From an uncultured Lachnospiraceae bacterium (GTDB lineage Bacteria > Bacillota > Clostridia > Lachnospirales > Lachnospiraceae): a DNA stretch of 64,000 bases. The stretch lies in contig CAMWLG010000007.1 in the NCBI GenBank assembly GCA_947175035.1, positions 1 through 64,000 of the forward strand, written 5' to 3'. The notes under the pieces are model-generated. The model ran no database searches and had not been told where the DNA came from. It saw nothing but the letters and a program-made list of their open reading frames with translations. Shown in pieces: positions 1-7,368 of this stretch (position 1 is its first letter; every line of letters begins with the position of its first letter). The translations under genes and the position numbers were made by a program.

Positions 1-62
1 CAGCTGGATAGAGCGTTTGGCTACGGACCAAAAGGTCGGGGGTTCGAATCCTCTAACGCACG
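1..62 (+). tRNA. tRNA-Arg (anticodon ACG), 5' end outside the window
   Basis: The window opens inside the D-arm. The anticodon stem TTTGG/CCAAA encloses the loop CTACGGA, so the anticodon is ACG, reading CGN arginine codons. The T-loop TTCGAAT and the 3' acceptor strand AACGCAC with discriminator G at 62 follow. No CCA is encoded. The 5' acceptor strand and part of the D-arm lie outside the window. Confidence 0.9.
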
Positions 63-103
63 TTACTATGTGCGTTTGCGCACGCTGGTATGTACGTTTT
101 ATA

Positions 104-147
104 GGGCTGTCACACTAACCAATTAGTGCGGCAGCCCCATATTTTTT
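104..147 (+). terminator. Intrinsic terminator after tRNA-Arg
   Basis: GGGCTG at 104-109 pairs with CAGCCC at 132-137, and the stem continues inward with one mismatch to a four-base loop at 119-122. A T-run follows at 141-147. The orientation fits termination of the tRNA transcript. The same stem may also serve the convergent transporter gene. Confidence 0.7.
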
Positions 148-151
148 CTCT

Positions 152-1255
152 TTACCAGTAGGTAAATACGATTCCGGCAAGCGGCGACAATACAATCATA
201 ATCACCGAAAAAGTAAAAGATTCGATGGAAGTCAGTGTCGCACGCTTATCAGAGGGAAACATATCCTGCAAAATCGCATTTGTTCGTACCTGTAGAGCAT
301 CATCACCCATCGCTGCAATAAATCCGCCGATCATCATCCCCAAATAGATTCCCGAATGCTCTATGAATACACCAGAAATGACAAGCAATGATGTGAGAAA
401 AAATATTTTATGATATCTTATCTTTGGCAGTTTTAAAATCAATTTTGCACCAACCAGTCCGCCTAATTCCATGAAAAACAAGGCAGGTCCCACTCCCCAC
501 GCAGGAATACCACACTCCGGCAGCTTTGCCTGCAAAAAGAATAAAAGCAAAATGTCAATGGCGCCGACGAAGGAATTGGCAAACATGAATATCATTACCT
601 TTTTTTCTTTTATAACAAATTGAAAACTATCTTTTACGTAGCGAATGAATTCCGCGTGCAAACTGTCTTTGTTTCTTGCTTTCGTTTGTTCTAAACAATC
701 TAGGGTAACCTCTTGCAGTGTCAATAATATCATGATCTGGATTGCTATTACAATCAAATCAACTCCATACGCGATTTTATATCCCAGAATCAGTGCAAAT
801 CCGGCACACAAAGTAGAAATCCCGCTGCAAATTCTGTATATCATCAGTTGATTGGATATGTAACGCTCAAATTCTGACGTTTGTTTTGACAGTTTTAAAG
901 AATCATATGCCAATGCCTCTCCTGAACCAGAAGAAAAATTATAACATAATGCTTGAAATGCAATGGAAAGACAAACCATAGACAGACTGGTTGATAAAAT
1001 CATTATCACATTTCCAATCATGTGCATGATACTGCTGGCAATTAAGCATTTTTTCCTGCCAAACATATCCGCCAATGCCCCGGACGGAAGCTCGAACATC
1101 AGACTTGTGATATGGAATACTGTCTCCGCAATTCCGATTTCTACTAAACTGTATCCTCTTGCTGCCAAAATTGCCACCCATGCGCCACTGAGAGACAAGT
1201 TTCCCAAAATGGATGACCAATATAATTTTGATAATTGTTTTTTAATTTTCAACAT
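152..1255 (-). CDS. Major facilitator superfamily (MFS) transporter
   Basis: This is a predicted inner-membrane secondary transporter of 367 residues. It is hydrophobic throughout, with about ten to twelve membrane segments. The loop between the second and third segments carries the MFS motif A, GALADMFGRKK at residues 59-69. The length is slightly below the usual 390-420, so the last segment may be short. The start is supported by AAGGAGA a few bases upstream of the ATG. It stands alone, facing the tRNA terminator. The fold is clear but the substrate is not; relatives include drug and sugar exporters. Confidence 0.85.
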   Translation of the reverse strand: MLKIKKQLSKLYWSSILGNLSLSGAWVAILAARGYSLVEIGIAETVFHITSLMFELPSGALADMFGRKKCLIASSIMHMIGNVIMILSTSLSMVCLSIAFQALCYNFSSGSGEALAYDSLKLSKQTSEFERYISNQLMIYRICSGISTLCAGFALILGYKIAYGVDLIVIAIQIMILLTLQEVTLDCLEQTKARNKDSLHAEFIRYVKDSFQFVIKEKKVMIFMFANSFVGAIDILLLFFLQAKLPECGIPAWGVGPALFFMELGGLVGAKLILKLPKIRYHKIFFLTSLLVISGVFIEHSGIYLGMMIGGFIAAMGDDALQVRTNAILQDMFPSDKRATLTSIESFTFSVIMIVLSPLAGIVFTYW

Positions 1256-1299
1256 AAAAAATCTCCTTAACCTAATGAAATTCTTTCACAGTCAAGAAG

Positions 1300-1327
1300 A
1301 TAATGCATTGCTATTTTTATTTGTCAA
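1300..1327 (-). promoter_or_regulatory. Candidate promoter of the MFS gene
   Basis: On the minus strand TTGACA (1322-1327) is followed after 16 bases by CATTAT (1300-1305), which has a TG two bases upstream of it. The -10 is weak, so the call rests mostly on the consensus -35 and on its position about 45 bases before the start codon. Confidence 0.35.
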
Positions 1328-1594
1328 ATAAAATACACATATAAAGACAAATATCTTTAACAAATATCCCTAAAAAAGGGCGCACTATCCCCGTAAATGG
1401 GAAAAATGTAACCTTTTTTCAGTTGTAGATTTCTCATTCTCCAGTACATGGAATCTACCTCTTATGGAATATTTCTAAATTAGAATATCATATTTTTTAT
1501 TGATTATCAACTATATTTGCTTTATAAAAAATTTATAAATCCTTTCTTTATATATTATTTACTGCTTGAAGTCAGAGTGATAAAATAATATGTA
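1328..1594. other. AT-rich intergenic region
   Basis: About 270 bases between the divergent transporter and the gene at 1607. The stretch is strongly AT-rich near 1490-1560. I see no coding frame, strong hairpin or clear consensus promoter. It presumably holds the promoter of the 1607-2487 gene pair. Confidence 0.4.
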
Positions 1595-1606
1595 ATGGGG
1601 GTTGTG

Positions 1607-1993
1607 ATGAACGGGATTGTTTATGACGCGAGACGAATTAAAGCGTATGAGGGTCTGCAGGCGTTAGGCGAGTATGCGGGAAAAGATGCCGCATGGCTTG
1701 ACAGGCTATGGGCGGGTATTATGGCAGACAACAGGCTGATGAAGGAGTTCATGTATTATCTGGATCATCATGGGTTTCTGGATGAGCTGAAATGCGAGGG
1801 ATATGCCTTGACAGACCTTTATGTTTGGCAGATGGATCGATATAATTTGGTGCGCGAGGTTGGCAAGAACACGGAAATGTGTAATAAAGAGGCTATGGTA
1901 CTCAACGCGTTTTACACCATGCTTCGCATGCAGGAGAACCCGGCTGTCTACGTCAGACGACTTACATCAGGAGAGGGAATGGACCAGTTGTAA
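1607..1993 (+). CDS. Hypothetical protein, first gene of a pair with a DUF1700 protein
   Basis: A soluble 128-residue protein of unknown function, rich in Leu, Tyr and charged residues and probably helical. No signal peptide, membrane segment or catalytic motif is visible. I prefer the ATG at 1607, which has a GGGGG stretch five bases upstream. An ATG at 1595 in the same frame has no ribosome binding site. The stop overlaps the next start (TAATG), so the pair is probably translationally coupled. The neighbour is a membrane protein with a domain linked to PadR-type regulation, but nothing in this sequence shows what this protein itself does. Confidence 0.6.
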   Translation: MNGIVYDARRIKAYEGLQALGEYAGKDAAWLDRLWAGIMADNRLMKEFMYYLDHHGFLDELKCEGYALTDLYVWQMDRYNLVREVGKNTEMCNKEAMVLNAFYTMLRMQENPAVYVRRLTSGEGMDQL

Positions 1994-2487
1994 TGAATAA
2001 GCAAGAGTTTATTGACAGGCTGCGTGCGGCGCTAAACGGCAGGATTCCGGCGCCACAGGTGGAGGACACAGTCAATTACTATCAGGATTATATTAATATG
2101 GAGATGCGGAAAGGCAGGACAGAGGAGGAAGTGCTGCAGTCTTTGGGCGACCCCCGTCTGATTGCGCGCACTATTATTCAGACTAACGGGAACGCAGGGG
2201 ACGATTCCGGCGTCCGGACAGGTGCGTATCAGGATTCCGGTTATAGAGATTCTTATTACCAGAACACCAATCGCCAGGCATATGGTTCTCAGAGTGCTTA
2301 TGACGATTATGGCTACAATCATAAAAGTTTTCGCGTTCCAGGCTGGCTTCTCGGACTGATTGTTGCCTTGGTACTATTTTTGCTCATCAGTCTGGTGTTC
2401 TCTGTGCTGTCATTCCTGGCGCCGGTTCTCATTGTGTTGGCGGCGGTGGTTTTTATGGTAAAGCTATTTCGGGATTGGTTAAATTAA
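1993..2487 (+). CDS. DUF1700 (HAAS-type) membrane protein
   Basis: A 164-residue protein in three parts. Residues 1-60 are helical and match the start of the DUF1700/HAAS family, with the typical pattern of a short helix, a YY..Y segment and LGDPRLIA. Residues 65-112 form a Tyr/Gln/Asn/Ser-rich linker. Residues 117-157 are one long or two short membrane segments. In this family the N-terminal domain often partners a PadR-like regulator, but none is next door. The start overlaps the upstream stop. A role in envelope stress sensing is inference only. Confidence 0.75.
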   Translation: MNKQEFIDRLRAALNGRIPAPQVEDTVNYYQDYINMEMRKGRTEEEVLQSLGDPRLIARTIIQTNGNAGDDSGVRTGAYQDSGYRDSYYQNTNRQAYGSQSAYDDYGYNHKSFRVPGWLLGLIVALVLFLLISLVFSVLSFLAPVLIVLAAVVFMVKLFRDWLN

Positions 2488-2576
2488 TGGAAAATTTTTC
2501 TTATACCAGATGTATAATTTGATTGTTGCCCAGACATACTATTCCTGTAACTAATAACCAACAGGAGGGAAATATT

Positions 2577-2735
2577 ATGTCCAACAACAATCAGAACTAC
2601 GACAATAACAAGTACAACAACAGCAATTCCAGCAACAGCCAGAACTGCAAGAACAGCCAGAACAATAATCAGAACAATCAGAAGAACAACCAGAATAACC
2701 AGAACAATCAGAACAGCCAGAACAACAACTACTAA
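2577..2735 (+). CDS. Asn/Gln-rich micro-protein
   Basis: A 52-residue protein in which Asn, Gln and Ser make up most residues, built of near-repeats of NNQ, NSQ and NNQN, with single Cys, Tyr, Asp and Lys residues. AGGAGGG lies seven bases upstream of the ATG, so translation is likely. The composition recalls gamma-type small acid-soluble spore proteins, which are also Asn/Gln-rich. The Ala-rich repeats and germination-protease sites of that family are absent, so I do not assign it. A structured hairpin follows the gene. Confidence 0.6.
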   Translation: MSNNNQNYDNNKYNNSNSSNSQNCKNSQNNNQNNQKNNQNNQNNQNSQNNNY

Positions 2736-2794
2736 GTTGCTTCTAAGCTACTTTTAGGCTGCGGCCTGAATGTTTGGAATATTCTGCAAGAAGT

Positions 2795-2824
2795 CAAGAG
2801 GGGCGCCGGACGGCGTCCCTCTTG
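2795..2824 (+). terminator. Hairpin terminator after the micro-protein gene
   Basis: A 13-bp stem, CAAGAGGGGCGCC against GGCGTCCCTCTTG with one G-T pair, closes a four-base GGAC loop. The following T-run is poor (TTC), so termination may be partial. Confidence 0.55.
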
Positions 2825-2867
2825 TTCATGCGCACAGAGTCGATTTGTGGAACAATTCAGTCAGGAC

Positions 2868-2896
2868 TTTACAGAATCCCATAAAAAAGGTATACT
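2868..2896 (+). promoter_or_regulatory. Promoter of the methyltransferase operon
   Basis: TTTACA at 2868-2873, a 17-base spacer and TATACT at 2891-2896 lie about 35 bases before the start codon of the methyltransferase gene. This probably drives the whole 2931-6218 run. Confidence 0.65.
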
Positions 2897-2930
2897 AAAA
2901 GGCAAATTGGTGATATGAAGCGGGGCTCAT

Positions 2931-4097
2931 ATGCGTAAATTCGAGTTGATTGCTCCCTGCCATTTTGGCATGGAGGCGGTTTTAAAAAGAGAAATATCAG
3001 ATTTGGGATATGACATCACGGAGGTCGCGGATGGCAGAGTCACTTTTTTTGGAGACGAGGAGGCGCTGTGCCGGGCGAATGTGTTCCTGAGGACGGCAGA
3101 GCGTATTCTGATCAAAATAGGAAGCTTCCACGCAGAGACTTTCGAGGAGCTTTTTCAGGGTACGAAGTCTCTTACCTGGGAGGAGTACATACCCGTGGAC
3201 GGGAGATTCTGGGTGGCAAAGGCCGCCAGTGTGAAATCAAAGCTTTTTAGCCCCTCTGACATCCAATCTATCATGAAAAAGGCCATGGTGGAGCGCTTGA
3301 AGGAGATTTATCACACGAATTGGTTCACGGAGGAGGGAGAGCCTTTTCCTGTCAGAGTATTTCTCATGAAGGATCAAGTGACGGTAGGGTTGGATACCAC
3401 GGGCGAATCCCTGCATAAAAGAGGGTATCGCAAGCTGACTGCCAAGGCTCCCATCGCGGAAAATCTGGCGGCGGCATTGATCATGCTGACGCCTTGGAAC
3501 GGAAGCCGCATTCTGGTGGATCCTTTCTGCGGCAGTGGTACCTTTCCCATAGAAGCGGCTATGATGGCGGCGAACATGGCGCCCGGCATGAACCGAAGCT
3601 TCACGGCGCAGGCTTGGGAACATGTTGTGGGTGGGCGTAACTGGCAGGATACCCTGGACGAGGCGAGAGAGCTGGTGGATTTGAGTATCGACACGGATAT
3701 TCAGGGTTATGATATTGACGATAAAATGGTGGAGATCGCCAGAGAAAACGCAAAATTAGCCGGTGTGGACAAGCTGATCCATTTTCAGCGAAGAGCTGTG
3801 GAACAGCTTAGCCATCCCAAGAAATATGGTTTCCTCATTATGAATCCCCCTTATGGAGAGCGTTTGCAGGAGAAGGAGGAGATGCCCGCTCTTTACCGTG
3901 TGATTGGCGAACGGTTTCGGGCGTTGGACTCATGGAGCCTGTACCTGATCACCGCCTATGAACAGGCGGAGCGGGATATCGGGCGCAAGGCGGACAAGAA
4001 TCGCAAGATTTATAATGGCATGATGCGGACTTATTATTATCAGTTCCTTGGGCCCAAGCCCCCTAAGCGAAAGGAGTCACAGCATGACAGACAATGA
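2931..4097 (+). CDS. THUMP-domain class I RNA methyltransferase (YpsC/RlmL type)
   Basis: A 388-residue S-adenosylmethionine-dependent methyltransferase predicted to modify a guanine of 23S rRNA at N2. An N-terminal ferredoxin-like/THUMP RNA-binding region covers about residues 1-155. The catalytic Rossmann domain follows, with the SAM loop DPFCGSGTF at 197-205 and the catalytic NPPYGE at 305-310. The length matches the Bacillus YpsC family, not the double-domain RlmKL of enterobacteria. It is the first gene of a compact operon and its 3' end overlaps the next gene by 14 bases. The exact target base is inferred from the family. Confidence 0.88.
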   Translation: MRKFELIAPCHFGMEAVLKREISDLGYDITEVADGRVTFFGDEEALCRANVFLRTAERILIKIGSFHAETFEELFQGTKSLTWEEYIPVDGRFWVAKAASVKSKLFSPSDIQSIMKKAMVERLKEIYHTNWFTEEGEPFPVRVFLMKDQVTVGLDTTGESLHKRGYRKLTAKAPIAENLAAALIMLTPWNGSRILVDPFCGSGTFPIEAAMMAANMAPGMNRSFTAQAWEHVVGGRNWQDTLDEARELVDLSIDTDIQGYDIDDKMVEIARENAKLAGVDKLIHFQRRAVEQLSHPKKYGFLIMNPPYGERLQEKEEMPALYRVIGERFRALDSWSLYLITAYEQAERDIGRKADKNRKIYNGMMRTYYYQFLGPKPPKRKESQHDRQ

Positions 4098-5154
4098 GAA
4101 ATTTCACATACGCCTTTCGGTGATATGGTGGTCAGCTCTATTTGTGATGCTTATGTGGCTGATGTTTGTGACGGCGAACAATAAGACCATTGTAATCGCT
4201 GACGGCACCTACGGAGAGGGGGCCGTGCAAGAGGGCGGCAGTATGGGGCGGGCGCAGAAGCTTGGACTTGAGAGCGCGGGGGAAGCGAACGGAATTTTCC
4301 TGATTCCCCTGGAAGAAAACACGAAGCCTGAAAGCGTGGTAGTGGAAAATCGCTACATGGATAAGGAGCTGCGCATATTGATCAAGGGTGCCCATGAGGA
4401 CTTCTATGGGGGGCATACCGTGCAAGGGGACATCACGTCTATCCAGAGAGCCTATTGGGAAAGGCAGCGAAACGGTGTGCTCTTGAGGATTCAGATGAAT
4501 GCGATATACGAGTATCGAACCAGCATGGACGGGAATATTCTGCGGGTGGAAGTTTGTGATCCCCATGAAATATATCGGATGTTAGTGGTGATAGACCCCG
4601 CGGGGGGCGGGCCGATCAGCGCCAATCCGGGCGTGGCGGACTACAGGAATCAGATTGCGGCGGGAATTATGCTTGAAGTGGGAAAACGTCTCCCGGAGCA
4701 GTTGGATAACTCGAATATCCGACTCTATTTTACAAGGACTGCGGACGAGGACATCTCACCGGAACGGCGCGCGGCGTTAGTGGAGGATGTGGGAGCGGAT
4801 TTATTTCTCTATATTGACACGGCGGCGGATGAAGACACCTCCCAATATGGTATCCGTGGTTATTATAATGAATCTTATTTCATCCCGGGCTTCGGAAACG
4901 TGGAGCTGGCGGATCTTGTCACCAGAAAGGTGACACTTGCCTGCGGCAACCGCGCCATTGGGTTGGAGCCGGCAGGGGAGGAGAGTGTCCTGCAGAATAT
5001 CCGCGTCCCGGCGGCGGGGATTGAGCTGGGCTATATGACAAATGAACAGGAGAGCGCGTTGTTATCCCAGAGCGATTATCAGGAAAGGCTTGCCGCCGGA
5101 ATCGCGGAGGCGCTCAGGGAGGTATACACAAATTATTATGAAAAAATGGAATAA
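4084..5154 (+). CDS. Membrane-anchored amidase_3-like protein lacking zinc ligands
   Basis: A 356-residue protein with a membrane segment at about 13-31 and the rest outside. The C-terminal half (about 165-350) has the fold pattern of N-acetylmuramoyl-L-alanine amidase family 3. However, the usual DPGHGG is DPAGGG (170-175), the Glu of the EKD region is not preserved, and the second zinc His, normally in SIHAN, is Asp in YIDTA (242-246). Only the late IELGYMTN segment (312-319) keeps its Glu. A zinc hydrolase activity is therefore unlikely; it may bind peptidoglycan or regulate. The start at 4084 follows AAGGAG and overlaps the methyltransferase gene. Confidence 0.75.
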   Translation: MTDNEKFHIRLSVIWWSALFVMLMWLMFVTANNKTIVIADGTYGEGAVQEGGSMGRAQKLGLESAGEANGIFLIPLEENTKPESVVVENRYMDKELRILIKGAHEDFYGGHTVQGDITSIQRAYWERQRNGVLLRIQMNAIYEYRTSMDGNILRVEVCDPHEIYRMLVVIDPAGGGPISANPGVADYRNQIAAGIMLEVGKRLPEQLDNSNIRLYFTRTADEDISPERRAALVEDVGADLFLYIDTAADEDTSQYGIRGYYNESYFIPGFGNVELADLVTRKVTLACGNRAIGLEPAGEESVLQNIRVPAAGIELGYMTNEQESALLSQSDYQERLAAGIAEALREVYTNYYEKME

Positions 5155-5764
5155 AATCATCTTTGCCACGGGAAATGCCGGGAAAATGAAGGAAATCCGT
5201 ATGATTCTGGAGGATTTGGGAATAGAGATTCTCTCCATGAAGGAGGCAGGGATTTCGCTTAATATTGAGGAAAACGGGAAAAACTACGAGGAGAACGCGG
5301 CGATTAAGGCCAAGGCGGTGGCGGCCTGCAAGGAGGCGGAGGGAGCCATTGTCCTCGCGGATGATTCCGGCTTGGAGGTGGATTACCTGCAGGGGGAGCC
5401 GGGAGTCTATTCGGCGAGATATCTGGGCGAGGACACCCCGTACAGCGTGAAAAATGCCAAACTCATAGAGCGTCTGGACGGTGTGCCGGATGAGGAGCGC
5501 ACGGCTCGGTTCGTGTGCGCTATCGCGGCAGTTTTGCCGGGAGGTGAATTGCTGACCACCAGAGCCGCCATAGAAGGACGGATTGGTTATAAAGAACAGG
5601 GCAGCCATGGATTTGGCTATGATCCGATTTTCTATGTGCCCGTGTTTGGCAAGACCACGGCGGAGCTCACAGAAGAGGAGAAAAATCAGGTGAGCCACAG
5701 GGGAAAGGCCCTGCGCCTTATGAAAGAGGAGCTGAAAAAGTATGAAGGTATTGATTGTCAGTGA
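5138..5764 (+). CDS. rdgB: XTP/dITP diphosphatase (RdgB/HAM1 family)
   Basis: A cytosolic house-cleaning enzyme that hydrolyses non-canonical purine nucleotides such as XTP and dITP to monophosphates, keeping them out of DNA. The 208-residue length is normal for the family. Signature motifs are present: ATGNAGKMKEI near the N-terminus, ADDSGLEVD and GFGYDPIF. The ATG at 5138 overlaps the amidase-like gene by 17 bases and is preceded by GGGAGG at a long spacing; a longer frame upstream lacks family similarity. The stop overlaps the phosphoesterase gene, so the three are one transcription unit. Confidence 0.93.
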   Translation: MKKWNKIIFATGNAGKMKEIRMILEDLGIEILSMKEAGISLNIEENGKNYEENAAIKAKAVAACKEAEGAIVLADDSGLEVDYLQGEPGVYSARYLGEDTPYSVKNAKLIERLDGVPDEERTARFVCAIAAVLPGGELLTTRAAIEGRIGYKEQGSHGFGYDPIFYVPVFGKTTAELTEEEKNQVSHRGKALRLMKEELKKYEGIDCQ

Positions 5765-6218
5765 CACACATAGAAAAAATGATACCTATCTGAACCTTGT
5801 GAGGCTGCACAAACCTGATATGGTGATTCACTGCGGAGACGTGGAAGGTGCTGAGGAGCTTCTGACCGAGGCGGCGGACTGTCCGGTGTACATAGTCCCT
5901 GGCAATAATGATTATTTCTCTCAATTGCCCAGAGAATTGGAGATTGAAGTGGGGAAATACAAGGTATGGGTGACTCATGGACATAATTATTATGTGTCCA
6001 TGGGCAATGAGATCATCAAGCAAGAAGCGGTGGCAAGAGGTGTGGATATCGTGTGCTATGGTCACACGCACAGGCCGGTGGTAGACAGGGACAAGGATAT
6101 CATTGCCATAAACCCCGGCAGTCTGTCATACCCAAGGCAGGAGAATCACCGTCCTTCCTATGTGATCATGGAGATCGACAAGAGGGAGAAGCTGCATTTC
6201 ACAGTGGCTTATTTGTGA
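5742..6218 (+). CDS. YfcE/MJ0936-type metallophosphoesterase
   Basis: A 158-residue calcineurin-like phosphodiesterase. All metal-binding motifs are present: SDTH near residue 7, HCGD near 30, GNND near 54, THGH near 77 and GHTH near 104. Family members hydrolyse phosphodiesters such as bis-pNPP, and the natural substrate is generally unknown. It overlaps rdgB by 23 bases and closes the operon. Pairing of rdgB with a yfcE-like gene is common in Clostridia. Confidence 0.9.
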   Translation: MKVLIVSDTHRKNDTYLNLVRLHKPDMVIHCGDVEGAEELLTEAADCPVYIVPGNNDYFSQLPRELEIEVGKYKVWVTHGHNYYVSMGNEIIKQEAVARGVDIVCYGHTHRPVVDRDKDIIAINPGSLSYPRQENHRPSYVIMEIDKREKLHFTVAYL

Positions 6219-6267
6219 TGCAAAGCTTTTTTATAATATAATCGTTAAGTGGCAGGAGGACTTTTGG

Positions 6268-7368
6268 GTGAAAATAGGAATTGTCACGTTTCATTTTGTG
6301 AATAATTTTGGAGGTGCGCTCCAGGCATATGCCCTCAAGACTTATTTGGAGGATGAACTGCATGTGGATGTAAGCGTTATTAACTATGAGAACGCTTTTA
6401 TCCGGTTCACGGACGCTGTCAGAGTGTTCCCAATTACCAAGAATGCAGGCGCTTTTTGGGCTGGTATAAAAACCTTTTCACAAAGAATCAATAGGAATAA
6501 GCGTTTCAAAATATTTAGAGAGAAACATCTTAATTTGACCCAAAGGTTTTTCACCAATTTTGGATTAAAGCGGAGTCGTTTGGGGATTGATAAATATATT
6601 TGCGGCAGTGACCAAATATGGAACCCGATTATCACTGGAGGGGTTGACCCTGTATATTACCTGGATTTTGTAAAGGATCCTCAAAACACCTGCGCGTATG
6701 CACCGAGCTTTGGAACGAAACAGATCAGCAAATTGTTCAGCGGAAAGATGGCAAAACGGATTGGAAAGATTGGCAGGCTGTCTGTGCGGGAAAGGAGGAG
6801 CTGCGCCCAGATTGCTGATTGGACGGGGAGGACACCAAAAGATTTGATTGATCCGACTTTCCTGATTTCACCCGAGAAGTGGGGGAAAATAGCAGAATAC
6901 CAAGGGGAATTGCCGGAGCGATATATCCTTGTATATATTATGCAGGCAAATTATAGTGTGTATGAATTTGTTTCCCAATTGAAAGAGAAGTATCAATTGA
7001 AAGTGGTAGACATAAGCCGGTATGGATATAAGCCAGGCTATGTGGACAAAACTGTGATTGGTATAGGACCCGCTGAGTTTGTGGCGCTGTTTAAAAATGC
7101 GGAGATGGTGTGCACAAATTCATATCATGGATTGGCTTTTTCTTTGATTTTTGGTAAAAAGATGTTTCTGGTTCCAAGTAAAAACTTCGCGCTTCGAATG
7201 ATGAACTTGTTGGAGATTCTTGATATTGATGCGAATGGCTTGTTTGAGTCTGATGTTTTGACGGAAATTCAATACGACTATGAGGCAGTGGAGAAATTGA
7301 TGCGAAAAGAAAGGGAGAAATCGTTTGAGTATTTAAACGATTTTATTAATGGATCATATGAAGATTGA
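6268..7368 (+). CDS. Polysaccharide pyruvyl transferase family protein
   Basis: A 366-residue cytosolic protein of the CsaB-like family (PF04230), whose members add a ketal pyruvate to cell-wall polysaccharide or exopolysaccharide. Family features include the N-terminal GIVTFHFVNNFGGALQAY, GSDQIWNP and the C-terminal TNSYHGLAFSLIFGK with its conserved His. The start is GTG at 6268 with AGGAGG eight bases upstream. A TATAAT at 6232-6237 with a weak -35 may drive the cluster. The stop overlaps the next gene by 20 bases, tying it to the FrhB-GtrA fusion; such pairs are common in capsule and glycan loci. Confidence 0.85.
   Translation: MKIGIVTFHFVNNFGGALQAYALKTYLEDELHVDVSVINYENAFIRFTDAVRVFPITKNAGAFWAGIKTFSQRINRNKRFKIFREKHLNLTQRFFTNFGLKRSRLGIDKYICGSDQIWNPIITGGVDPVYYLDFVKDPQNTCAYAPSFGTKQISKLFSGKMAKRIGKIGRLSVRERRSCAQIADWTGRTPKDLIDPTFLISPEKWGKIAEYQGELPERYILVYIMQANYSVYEFVSQLKEKYQLKVVDISRYGYKPGYVDKTVIGIGPAEFVALFKNAEMVCTNSYHGLAFSLIFGKKMFLVPSKNFALRMMNLLEILDIDANGLFESDVLTEIQYDYEAVEKLMRKEREKSFEYLNDFINGSYED

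Noticed and set aside
2600-2735. Short tandem repeats that could suggest a CRISPR-like or satellite array
   Set aside because: The repeats are in-frame codons of the Asn/Gln-rich micro-protein and there are no spacers.
4084-5154. Annotation as an active N-acetylmuramoyl-L-alanine amidase
   Set aside because: The fold pattern is there, but the zinc ligands expected in DPGHGG, EKD and SIHAN are all replaced.
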